Shown here: positions 48,333 to 56,051 of the stretch, piece by piece | How positions within the stretch are numbered: position 1 is the stretch's first letter | Layout of the letters: each line of letters starts with the position of its first letter | NCBI GenBank assembly: GCA_963724665.1 | Contig: CAVRVH010000012.1 | Span: forward strand, 1,054,001-1,118,000 | Origin: DASUPK01 sp963724665 | Lineage (GTDB): Bacteria > Actinomycetota > Thermoleophilia > Solirubrobacterales > 70-9 | Reading direction: 5' to 3' | Length of the DNA: 64,000 nucleotides | The notes under the pieces: generated by a model | The model's input: only the letters and a program-made list of their open reading frames with translations | What the model was told of the DNA's origin: nothing | Database searches by the model: none | Made by a program: the position numbers and the translations under genes

Positions 48333-48728
48333 TCAGTCGAGGCCGAGCTCCCGCAGCGCCTCCTCGGTCGGGGGCTGCGAGTCGAACCGACGGGCGAGGC
48401 CGTCGAGCATCTCGATCGTGTTGATGAAGCTCATCGTCGTCTCGATCCCCTGCCTGCCCTTGCCCTCGAAGCGGACCAGGACGGCGACGCCCCCGGCCGT
48501 CTCGACGATCCGCTTGGGGATCACCCTGATCCGGTGCCAGGGCTCGTGGAAGTCCGCCCACCACTGACTGATTCCCTCATGGCCGTGGTAGACCGACGTA
48601 AGCCCGGGGAAGACCCCGCTCGTGTGGTATTCGACCTCGGGGTGGCAGATGGACAGCAGCGTCTCGAGGTCGTCCTCGTTCCAGGCGCGGTATCCGCGCT
48701 CGGTCAGCTCGATTTTCGACTCCGCCAC
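48333..48728 (-). CDS. SnoaL-like (NTF2 fold) protein
   Basis: The 131-residue protein has a SnoaL-like pattern: TERGYRAWNEDDLETLLSIC, HPEVEYHTSGVFPGLTSVYH, GHEGISQWWADF and VLVRFEGKGRQG. The fold usually houses a small polar ligand-binding or isomerase-like pocket. Nothing indicates the specific substrate. It is distinct from the NTF2-like protein at 33588. Start ATG 48728 is the only good candidate. Confidence 0.85.
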   Translation of the reverse strand: MAESKIELTERGYRAWNEDDLETLLSICHPEVEYHTSGVFPGLTSVYHGHEGISQWWADFHEPWHRIRVIPKRIVETAGGVAVLVRFEGKGRQGIETTMSFINTIEMLDGLARRFDSQPPTEEALRELGLD

Positions 48729-48762
48729 GGACCACGATCTATCACGCGGCGCGGGGGGACGC

Positions 48763-48891
48763 TCAGCCGTCCTTCGGCCCCCAGCGGTTCAGCGCCCAGA
48801 TCGTCAGCAGCACCGAGCCGACCGGGACTCCGAAGATCGCGGCATCGGCCAGGATGTGGCCGGCGTGAGCCAGGGGGACGAGCAGTGCCAT
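48763..48891 (-). CDS. 42-residue membrane peptide
   Basis: A short ORF from ATG 48891 encodes one amphipathic-to-hydrophobic helix (HILADAAIFGVPVGSVLLTI) ending WALNRWGPKDG. Its ATG overlaps the stop of the large upstream membrane gene (TGATG), so it is likely co-translated. No family is recognised; it may be a small accessory subunit of the adjacent membrane protein. Confidence 0.55.
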   Translation of the reverse strand: MALLVPLAHAGHILADAAIFGVPVGSVLLTIWALNRWGPKDG

Positions 48892-50757
48892 CAGACGGTG
48901 GCGGGTCGCGTGTCGGGCTTCTGCTTGGGCTCGCGCGCGGCGACCGGTTTCGGCGAGCGCCGGATTGGCTTGCCGCCCAGCCGCTCCAACCGGGCGAGGC
49001 CCCAGCCGACGACGAAGATCAGCGCGAAGGAGATCCCGCCGACGCCGAGGTAGGCGGCCAGCGTGAGGAATGCCGGCACGCCCTTCTTCTGCTCGCGCTG
49101 GAGCAGCTGGTGGTCGAGCTCGAAGGAACGCGTCATGTGCGACTGGACCGGGATCCCGGCGACTGGGATTGCCGGATCGGCCGGCATGAAGATCGGGAGC
49201 CCGGCTAGCTGGCGGCCGTGATGGAGGCGCAGCGTCGTCTTCCAGGTTCCGTCGACATGGATCGGCTGGGTGATCCGGTAGAGGCCAGGACCGATCTGTT
49301 CAGGTGTGTCGATGTGCGCGGGGCCGTCCTTGCCCTGCCAGCTGGTCACGTTGAACCAGTAGGCGCCGCTCGCCGCGTCGGGCGGGTTGAGGCGGAAGGT
49401 GCCGGTCGCCTCGCGGCCGTCGGGCGTGTTCTGGACGTTCAGGTTGAAGGTGGCGCTCGCGTGCGGCCCGGTGTCGACAGGGATCAGGAAGGCGACCACG
49501 CCGACCGCCGCCACGGCGGCGACCGCCAGTGCGGGTCGAGGCACCCGCTCAGTGCGGTCGACCGCCGGGGTCAGCGCTCTGCCGATGAATCCGCCGATGA
49601 CGCCTCCGGCGATGGCAGCGATGAGGCCCGCGATCGCTCCCTCCGGGAAGAGGGAGGCGGGCCAAGGGTTGACGACCCAGACGTGTGACCAGCCCCACTC
49701 GGCGGCCAGGCCGATCGTGCCGATGCCGAGGCCGGCGAGGGCGCCGAAGGTGATCGGCCGCTCGGCGGCGTCGCGGTCCCCGGAGGTAAAGGAGCCCGAC
49801 CGCTTCGACCACGAGCGCCTCGGCGACGTACGGCGGGAAGTGCGGCGTGATCTCGCCGAAGACGGGCCCGATCAGGAAGGCGAGCAGGCCCCGGATCGCG
49901 AGGTAGCCGAGCAGCGCGCCGATCGCGCCGCCCCGGCCGATCCGGATCCGCGCCGTGACCAGCGCGATCCCGGCGGCCAGCATGATCAGGGTGGGGTGGA
50001 GGGCGAGCGCGAACTGCGGCACGCCGAAGTCGAACTCGCCCTGGAAGGTCGACATCGCGACCAGGAAGGCGCCGGCGAGGATGACCTCGCGGAAGCGAGT
50101 AAACGCCGGCAGCGGGCGCCCCGCGGCCTTGCGCTCCTCATCGCCCTCGGCGTGGAGCGCCCAGGCGCCGAGCACCGAGAGCGAGGCGCCGCCGATCAGC
50201 ATCAGGTGGGTCGGCCCCCAGAGCGTCACGTCCTGGCCGAAGATCCGATGCCAGATGTCGTCGAGCGGGAACGCTGCCAGCGAGCTCGCCCCGCAGGCCG
50301 TGATCATCAGCGCGCCGATCGGCGCGTGCCAGCCGGGCGCGATCTCGAACGAGGTCCGCGTCGGCTTGTTGGAGAGGGCGAGGCCGAGCACCCCGGCGAG
50401 CAGCACGCCGAAGAGCCCGGCGAGGATGAAGTAGTGGGCTGGGTTCGCAAGCGGCCCCGGGTCGCGGCCCTGGTCGATGTGCAGGGAGATGTCCCAGTAC
50501 ATGCCGAAGACCGCGATCAGGAGCGTCACGCCGAGGAAGGTGCCGGGCAGCGCCGCCCAGCCGGGGAGCTTCGTCATCCGTGCCTCGAGCTCAGCGAGGC
50601 GGCCGAGCGCCGGGAAGCGGCCCATCTTGTAGAGCAGGATCGGGCCGAACAGCAGGACCGTCGCCACCATCGCGCCGGCGGTGGCGTAGATCACGTCGGA
50701 GATCGCAGCCCCTCCCGCGGGGGGAGTGCTCGCCCCGAGCAGGCCGGCGGAGAGCAT
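48891..50757 (-). CDS. Large polytopic membrane protein with exported C-terminal domain, one frameshift
   Basis: The first frame (50757 to about 49800) encodes some nine helices (VIYATAGAMVATVLLFGPIL, FILAGLFGVLLAGVLGLAL, THLMLIGGASLSVLG). A frame change near 49795 continues it into more helices (AIAGLIAAIAGGVIGGFIG) and then an external beta domain of about 130 residues (SGAYWFNVTSWQGKDGPAHI, DGTWKTTLRLHHGRQLAGLP) and a last helix. The joined protein is about 620 residues. Histidine and aspartate residues lie near helix ends (HLMLIG, WDISLHID), so metal or quinone chemistry is conceivable. I recognise no family. A 42-residue membrane peptide follows with an overlapping start. Confidence 0.65.
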
Positions 50758-50768
50758 CGCTCCCTCCT

Positions 50769-51753
50769 CTAGGTGGTCCCGGACGCGATCGCCTCAGGGG
50801 CGGGCTGGGGCCCGCGCCGCAGGCGGTCGCGCACCGTCTCCAGGGACCACTGGAACGGCTCTGTCTCCTCCATGAATTCGGTCAGCTCGTGGACAATCCG
50901 GTCCGGAGCATCGAGCATCGGCCAATGGCCGGAGCCCGGTATCTCGACGTAACGGCTGTGCTCGACGATCCGATGCGCGTTCCGGCCGTGCTCGACCGGG
51001 AATGACGGGTCGTTGTCGCCCCAGATGATCAGGGTGGGAATCTGGTCGGCGAGGTAGAGGCGGTCGAGGGCGCGAGACGCGCTGGCCCTCGTGGTCGATC
51101 ACGCAGCGCATCGTGTGGATGAAGGCATCGCTCGCGCCCTCCTCGACCAGGGACGCGTAGCCGCGGGCGAACTCGGCGATGTCGGGCCCGGCCTCGATGC
51201 CCACCTTGGCGCCCACCGAACGGATCGCGTCGCCGGCCTTCACCGACCACTCGCGAGCGAGCAATGGAAGCACCCACTCGGAGCCGGGAAGCGCCGCGGC
51301 GCGGAGCATGGGGTGGACCTCCTTGCCGAGGCCGCCGGAGGCGATCAGCGCCATCCGCTCGACGTACTCGGGGAAGAGGTAGGAGAACTGCATCGCGATC
51401 CCGCCGCCGAAGCGAGTGGCCGACCACCGTGCGCGCGCTCGAAGCCGAGCACCGCCAGCAGGTCGCGGACCCCGGCGGCGTAGGCGCCGAGCGAGTAGTC
51501 GCCGCGCGGCTTGGCCGAGCGGCCGTGGCCGATCAGGTCCGGGCGCGACACGGTGTAGTTCTCGGCGAGGCGCGGCATCACCTCGCGCCATGCCTCGGCG
51601 GTCGAGGTGATCCCGTGCAGCAGCACGATCAGCCGTCGGCCCGAGCCGGCGGCCTGAAAGCCGACCTTGTGGCCGTGGAGCTCGATCTCCTCGTACTGGC
51701 CCGAGCGCTCGCCGCCCTTGCGCCATGCGGTTTTCGGTCGCGGATTCGGTCAT
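50769..51753 (-). CDS. Alpha/beta hydrolase, frameshifted
   Basis: Pieces in three frames give an alpha/beta hydrolase: IVLLHGITSTAEAWREVMPR with the oxyanion HG, SRPDLIGHGRS, the nucleophile elbow VVGHSLGGGIAM, and GHWPMLDAPDRIV with the catalytic His. The length is about 325 residues. Start ATG 51753 overlaps the acyl-CoA dehydrogenase stop by four bases, so the two form an operon. Frame changes lie near 51725, 51635, 51415 and 51075. It may hydrolyse a thioester or ester released in fatty acid or sterol-like degradation. Confidence 0.82.
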
Positions 51754-53069
51754 TGGATCTGCATGCCCGAGATGGCCCGGCTGATAACCAGCCGCTGGAT
51801 CTCGGAGGTTCCCTCGAAGATCGTCCAGATCTTGGCGTCGCGATGCATTCGTTCCACCGGGAACTCGCGAGAGTAGCCGTTCCCGCCCAGGATCTGAATC
51901 GCGCGCTCGGTCGTCCAGACGGCGACCTCGCCGGCCTTCAGCTTCGACATCGAGCCCTCGGCGTTGTTGAAGTCCTTGCCGGTCTTGCCCATCCAGGCGG
52001 CCCGGTGGACCAGCAGCCGCGCCGCGTCGATCTCCATCTTCATGTCGGCGAGCGTGAACGCGATCGCCTGGTTCTCGATGATCTTCCGCCCGAACGCGTC
52101 GCGCTCCTTGGCGTAGTCGAGGGCGAACTCGTAGGCGGCACGGGCGATACCGACAGCCTGCGCGCCGACCGTCGGCCGCGAGAGCTCGAAGGTCCGCATC
52201 GCGGCCTGGCCCTTGGAGCTCTTGCCCTCCTTGGTCTTGGCGATCCGCTCGTCGAGCTTCTCCTTGCCGCCGAGCAGGCAAGAGCCGGGAACGCGGACGT
52301 CGTCCAGGTGGACGTCGGCCGTGTGCGAGGCGCGGATGCCGTGCTTCTTCACCTTGGCGCCCTGCTCGAGGCCCTTGGTGCCCGGCGGGATGACGAAGGC
52401 GGCGTGGCCGCGCGAGCCGAGCTCGCGATCGACCGAGGCGATCACGACATGGACGTTCGCGATCCCACCGTTGGTCGCCCAGGCCTTCTGCCCGTTGATG
52501 ACCCACTCGTCCTTGCCCTCGTCGTACTTGGCGGTGGTCCGGTAGCCCGAGACGTCCGAGCCGGCGTCCGGCTCGGAGGCGCAGAACGCCCCGACCTTGA
52601 CGTCGTTCTCGTCGCCGAAGCACTGCGGCACCCACTCGACCAGCTGCTCGGGGGAGCCCGAGCCAAAGATCCCGGCGACCGCCAGCGTCGTCCCGAAGAT
52701 CGCCATGCCGATGCCGGCGTCGCCCCAGAAGAGCTCCTCGTTCACGAGGGGGAAGGTGAGCCCGCTGGGATCGGCCCAGAACTGAGCGATCGACTCGAAC
52801 CCGTAGAGCCCGATCTTGGCCGCCTCCTGCACGACGGGCCAGGGGAACTCCTCCTTCTCGTCCCACTCATGCGCGGCGGGGCGGACGGTCTGCTCGGCGA
52901 ACCCATGCGCCCAGTCGCGCACATCCTGCTGATCCTGGGAGAGCTCGAGCGAGAACGTGGTGTCGCCGGCCTCGATCCCAAGCTGCTCCTGGATCTGAGC
53001 CTCGTCGACCTCCCCGTTCTGCCCCTGCTTCTCGGCCTGTTCCGTCGCCTTCTCCTCAGCGGTCGCCAT
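51750..53069 (-). CDS. Acyl-CoA dehydrogenase
   Basis: The 439-residue protein is a complete FAD-dependent acyl-CoA dehydrogenase with FCASEPDAGSDVSGYRTTAK, KAWATNGGIANVHVV, a catalytic region (QAIAFTLADMKMEIDAARLL) and the C-terminal QILGGNGYSREFPVERMHRD, followed by GTSEIQRLVISRAI. The N-terminus has an acidic extension of about 35 residues. It is the first gene of an operon with the alpha/beta hydrolase. A tandem inverted-repeat operator lies 57-89 bases upstream, matching that of the TetR gene at 63.4 kb. The role is beta-oxidation or related lipid breakdown. Confidence 0.95.
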   Translation of the reverse strand: MATAEEKATEQAEKQGQNGEVDEAQIQEQLGIEAGDTTFSLELSQDQQDVRDWAHGFAEQTVRPAAHEWDEKEEFPWPVVQEAAKIGLYGFESIAQFWADPSGLTFPLVNEELFWGDAGIGMAIFGTTLAVAGIFGSGSPEQLVEWVPQCFGDENDVKVGAFCASEPDAGSDVSGYRTTAKYDEGKDEWVINGQKAWATNGGIANVHVVIASVDRELGSRGHAAFVIPPGTKGLEQGAKVKKHGIRASHTADVHLDDVRVPGSCLLGGKEKLDERIAKTKEGKSSKGQAAMRTFELSRPTVGAQAVGIARAAYEFALDYAKERDAFGRKIIENQAIAFTLADMKMEIDAARLLVHRAAWMGKTGKDFNNAEGSMSKLKAGEVAVWTTERAIQILGGNGYSREFPVERMHRDAKIWTIFEGTSEIQRLVISRAISGMQIQ

Positions 53070-53125
53070 GGCGCGTCAAATCCTCCTCAAGTCTTGTCCA
53101 GGGTCTTGATGCCGACCCTCTATTG

Positions 53126-53158
53126 CTACCCAGAGTAGCAAAATACTACCCAAGGTAG
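53126..53158. promoter_or_regulatory. Tandem TetR-type operator upstream of the acyl-CoA dehydrogenase
   Basis: Two 13-base units, CTACCCAGAGTAG (53126-53138) and CTACCCAAGGTAG (53146-53158), both fit the palindrome CTAC-N5-GTAG and start exactly 20 bases apart. The same tandem arrangement occurs at 63416-63448 beside a TetR gene. It lies in the promoter region of the acyl-CoA dehydrogenase operon and probably represses it. Confidence 0.8.
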
Positions 53159-53217
53159 GAATAGCCAAACAGGACGCCGCTCGTAGAGTCTGGTCACGCC
53201 TCGACAAAGGAGAAGAG

Positions 53218-53394
53218 ATGAGCGGTTGCGCCGTGAAGCGAATCGATGAGATGGAGGCGATCTACGGCGGCGCTACAAGCGCGCCCGCGCCGAGCTCGGC
53301 GTCACTGCCTTCGGCATGCAGGTGATCGATTTCCCCCCGAACTTCGAGGGCTACCCCGAGCACGACCACGGCACCGACGGCCAGGAGGAGTGCC
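53218..53394 (+). pseudogene. Truncated cupin-domain gene
   Basis: AAAGGAGAAG precedes ATG 53218, starting SGCAVKRIDEMEAIYGG. After a one-base shift near 53271 it continues YKRARAELGVTAFGMQVIDF and PPNFEGYPEHDHGTDGQEE. The last segment is the first metal-binding His box of a cupin (H-x-H), after which the frame leads into unrelated sequence at the start of the next gene. The rest of the cupin barrel is missing. So a translation start and the N-terminal third of a cupin remain, apparently fused to the DUF5661 gene by deletion. Confidence 0.6.
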
Positions 53395-53664
53395 ATGAGC
53401 GCCGGGGGCAAGGTCAGCGCCGATCAGGCTCGGAGCGTCGGCGAGCAGATCGGGATCGACTGGGACACGGCGCCCTTCGACGTCGAGCAGTTCCGGATCG
53501 GCATGGAGGTCGAGCTGGAGCACGGCTCCCACGACCCGCGCACCAACGTCACCGACGACGACCCGGTCACCACGGGCAAGATCGCCTGGGCCCACTTGAA
53601 CGAGTTCCCCGACTACTACACCCGCCTCCAGAAGATGGAGGCCGAGGCGGAGTCCGGGACCTAA
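53395..53664 (+). CDS. DUF5661-like small protein
   Basis: The 89-residue acidic protein (VSADQARSVGEQIGIDWDTA, FDVEQFRIGMEVELEHGSHD, TTGKIAWAHLNEFPDYYTRL) matches my recollection of DUF5661, which has no known function. CAGGAGGAG precedes ATG 53395. It directly follows the truncated cupin, whose terminal codons overlap its ribosome binding site. No catalytic motif is apparent. Soluble, probably cytoplasmic. Confidence 0.75.
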   Translation: MSAGGKVSADQARSVGEQIGIDWDTAPFDVEQFRIGMEVELEHGSHDPRTNVTDDDPVTTGKIAWAHLNEFPDYYTRLQKMEAEAESGT

Positions 53665-53796
53665 GCGCGACGCCGGCTCAGCCGGAGCCGAGCCCCCGAT
53701 CGCTCGAAGCTCGGCGAGCCGGATCCGATCGCGAGCTAGGTCGGTCCGGGCGCAAACCACGGCCGCCGATTAGTTCGGCCTTAGCGGTCCGTCTAA

Positions 53797-53814
53797 GTTG
53801 GTGAAACCACCAAC
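53797..53814. promoter_or_regulatory. Inverted repeat GTTGGTG-AAAC-CACCAAC before the VOC gene
   Basis: Seven-base arms with a four-base spacer lie just upstream of the Shine-Dalgarno AGGAGG of the VOC gene (start 53826). As DNA it is a plausible repressor operator; as RNA it is a short hairpin next to the ribosome binding site. Confidence 0.45.
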
Positions 53815-53825
53815 AGGAGGACGAA

Positions 53826-54227
53826 ATGGCTGACACCAAGAGCAAGACCCGGATCTCAGAGGTGGGGGTGGTGATGATCCCCGTCAGCGATCAGGACAAG
53901 GCGATCGAGTTCTACGTCGAGAAGCTGGGCTTCGAGAAGCGCAGCGACACGCCCTTCGGCGACGGCAACCGCTGGGTCGAGGTGGCGCCGGCGGGCGCCG
54001 ACACCGCGATCGCGCTGGTCGAGCCGCGGCCGCAGGATTCCGTCGGGGTCGAGGTCCCCGTCGGACTGAACAGCACGGACGTCGATGGCGACCATGCCGA
54101 TCTGAAGGCCAAGGGTGTCGACGTGGACGAGGAGGTCTCCCGGATGGGCGATCCCGTCCCGCCCATGTTCTGGTTCCGCGACCAGGACGGCAACACCCTG
54201 ATGGTCGTCCAGCGGACCGAGGACTGA
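53826..54227 (+). CDS. VOC (glyoxalase/bleomycin resistance) superfamily protein
   Basis: The 133-residue protein has the VOC fold pattern VVMIPVSDQDKAIEFYVEKL and, near the C-terminus, MFWFRDQDGNTLMVVQRT, with conserved Glu/Asp and aromatic residues of the metal site. It probably binds a divalent metal and acts on or binds a small molecule. GGAGGACGAA precedes the ATG. A 12-base-pair hairpin follows the stop. Its substrate cannot be inferred. Confidence 0.88.
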   Translation: MADTKSKTRISEVGVVMIPVSDQDKAIEFYVEKLGFEKRSDTPFGDGNRWVEVAPAGADTAIALVEPRPQDSVGVEVPVGLNSTDVDGDHADLKAKGVDVDEEVSRMGDPVPPMFWFRDQDGNTLMVVQRTED

Positions 54228-54237
54228 CAAGAAGCGA

Positions 54238-54276
54238 CCGGCAGGCCGCCGCGCTCAGACCCGCGCGGCCTGCCGG
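54238..54276. terminator. 12-bp hairpin after the VOC gene
   Basis: CCGGCAGGCCGC (54238-54249) and GCGGCCTGCCGG (54265-54276) form a perfect stem with a 15-base loop, ten bases after the VOC stop. It is a likely terminator. Its right arm is part of a 38-base sequence repeated at the 3' end of typA. Confidence 0.6.
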
Positions 54277-54295
54277 GCAGCCTTGACCCGGCCGG
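54258..54295. repeat. 38-base repeat, copy 1 (matches the typA 3' end)
   Basis: This stretch matches 56058-56095 at 36 of 38 positions by eye (differences near 54279 and 54285). In copy 2 it encodes the last codons of TypA (GRVKAARQAARVG, minus strand). Here it is outside any gene and overlaps the terminator arm. Confidence 0.75.
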
Positions 54296-54314
54296 GGATA
54301 CGATTGGGCTCAGG

Positions 54315-55658
54315 ATTGCGCTGACCTCTCCTCAGACCCGGTACGCCAAGTCCGGCGACGCCTCGATCGCCTACCAGGTCGTCGGCGATGGGCCGATCGA
54401 CCTGGTCCTCGTCCTCGGTTTCAGCACCCACCTCGAGCTCCAGTGGGAGTCGCCGCCGATGGCGCACTTCCTGGAGCGGCTTGCCTCGTTCTCGCGCCTG
54501 ATCATCTTCGACAAGCGGGGGAACGGACTCTCCGACCCGGTCGCCGAGGTTCCCACCCTCGAGCTTCGGATCGACGACGTCCGGGCCGTCATGGACGCCG
54601 CCGGATCGGAGCGGGCGGCCCTCTTCGGGATCTCCGAGGGCGGCCCGATGAGCGTGCTGTTCGCGGCCACCCATCCCGAGCGCGTCTCGGCACTGGTGCT
54701 CCACGGCGCCATGGGGCGCACCACCGAGGCGCCCGACTACCCCTGGGCCGCGCCCGCGGAGGCGCTTCGCGAGTCCGCCGCCGAGTTCATCGCCCCCTAC
54801 TGGGGGCAGGATGCGGAGGGGATGCTCGAGCTCTTCTCTCCGAGCTTCGCCGGCGATCCCCAGGCGGCCGAGTACACCGCCCGTTTTGAGCGCTCGTCCG
54901 CGAGCCCGGCGATGGTCCAGCAGATCTTCGAGATGTTCCTCGACATCGATGTGCGAGCCATCCTGCCCACGATCCATGTTCCGACGCTCGTCACCCACCG
55001 GCGCGGCGACCGGGTGGTCAACCGGCGCGCGGGCGAGGAGCTCGCCGCGCAGATCCCGGGCGCCCGCTACGTCGAGCTACCGGGGATCGACCACATCCCC
55101 TGGGCGGGCGACTCGGACGCCGTCGTCGGGGAGATCGAGGAGTTCCTGACCGGCACCCGCTCGGTGGCCGAGCCCGACCGCGTGCTCGCCACCGTGATGT
55201 TCACGGACATCTGCGGCTCGACCGCGCGAGCGGCGGAGCTCGGGGATGCCGCCTGGCGGGAGCTGCTCGGAGCGCATCACGACGCGGTGCGGCGGGAGCT
55301 GGAGCGCTTCGGCGGACGGGAGGTGAAGACCCTCGGCGACGGCAGCCTCGCCACCTTCGACGGTCCGGCGCGGGCGATTCGCTGCGGGACCGCGATCGCC
55401 GAGGCGGCGCGCTCCCGCGGCCTGGAGATGCGTATCGGGCTCCACTCGGGCGAGGTCGAGGTGATGGAGGACGACGTCGGCGGCATCGCCGTCCACATCG
55501 CGGCGCGCGTCGGAGCCCTGGCCGGGCCGGGGGAGGTGCTCGTCACCAGCACCGTCAAGGATCTCGTCGCCGGGTCGGGGATTCAGTTCACCGATCGCGG
55601 CGAGACGCAGCTCAAGGGGATCCCGGACGAATGGCGGCTCTTTGCGGCAGCGCCCTAG
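54315..55658 (+). CDS. Alpha/beta hydrolase - class III adenylate/guanylate cyclase fusion
   Basis: The N-terminal 290 residues are an alpha/beta hydrolase (VVGDGPIDLVLVLGFSTHLE, IIFDKRGNGLSD, the elbow LFGISEGGPMS, IDHIPWAGD). The C-terminal 180 are a class III nucleotide cyclase with ATVMFTDICGSTARAAELGD (first metal Asp), REVKTLGDGSLATFDGPARA and MRIGLHSGEVEV. This fusion is common in actinobacteria and makes cAMP. The first in-frame ATG (54459) would cut the hydrolase, and only ATT 54315 or similar codons precede the conserved RYAKSGDASIAYQ, so the start is uncertain. The downstream GerW gene is convergent. Confidence 0.88.
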   Translation: MALTSPQTRYAKSGDASIAYQVVGDGPIDLVLVLGFSTHLELQWESPPMAHFLERLASFSRLIIFDKRGNGLSDPVAEVPTLELRIDDVRAVMDAAGSERAALFGISEGGPMSVLFAATHPERVSALVLHGAMGRTTEAPDYPWAAPAEALRESAAEFIAPYWGQDAEGMLELFSPSFAGDPQAAEYTARFERSSASPAMVQQIFEMFLDIDVRAILPTIHVPTLVTHRRGDRVVNRRAGEELAAQIPGARYVELPGIDHIPWAGDSDAVVGEIEEFLTGTRSVAEPDRVLATVMFTDICGSTARAAELGDAAWRELLGAHHDAVRRELERFGGREVKTLGDGSLATFDGPARAIRCGTAIAEAARSRGLEMRIGLHSGEVEVMEDDVGGIAVHIAARVGALAGPGEVLVTSTVKDLVAGSGIQFTDRGETQLKGIPDEWRLFAAAP

Positions 55659-55991
55659 CGGCCGCGTGAGCGCCTGATCGAGCGCAGCACCAGCAGGGCG
55701 AGCACGGCGACGACCTGTCCGCCGAGGATCACCCGGTTGAGATCGAGAGCGGGCTCCCAGTCCACCTGCTCGCCGCGGATCACGTAGGCGCCGACGGGCC
55801 GGGCGCGGATACCGAAGCCGCCACCGCCGCCGGTCTTGCCGTCGGGCTCGTCGCCGCTACCGCCCCCGACTCCGCCCTGGACGGACGCGGCCGGGATCAC
55901 CGTCACCCCGTTGCGCTCGTAGGGCTCGCCGTAGACGCGCCGCACCGTGAGCGAGTCGCGCGCCGCCTCGAATCGTCTCCTTCACGTCCAT
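55655..55991 (-). CDS. GerW (YtfJ)-family sporulation protein, one frameshift
   Basis: The protein has the GerW/YtfJ pattern VYGEPYERNGVTVIPAASVQ, a Gly-rich GGVGGGSGDEPDGKTGGGGG and FGIRARPVGAYVIRGEQVDW, ending with a hydrophobic helix. Starting at ATG 55991 (MDVKETI, with AAGGAGACACCC upstream) requires removing one base near 55972 to continue AARDSLTVRRVYG. The length is then about 111 residues. In Bacillus the family functions in spore germination; in actinobacteria without endospores the role is unclear. It is convergent with the cyclase by four bases. Confidence 0.8.
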
Positions 55992-56051
55992 GGGTGTCTC
56001 CTTGTTCACGAGTGTTTCCCCGTGTCCAAGTGTGACGCGGATCGGTGGCGG

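Noticed and set aside
54255..54998. A minus-strand 247-codon frame ending with a TypA-like tail
   Set aside because: Only the last 13 codons resemble TypA, because of the 38-base repeat; the rest is antisense to the cyclase-hydrolase gene.
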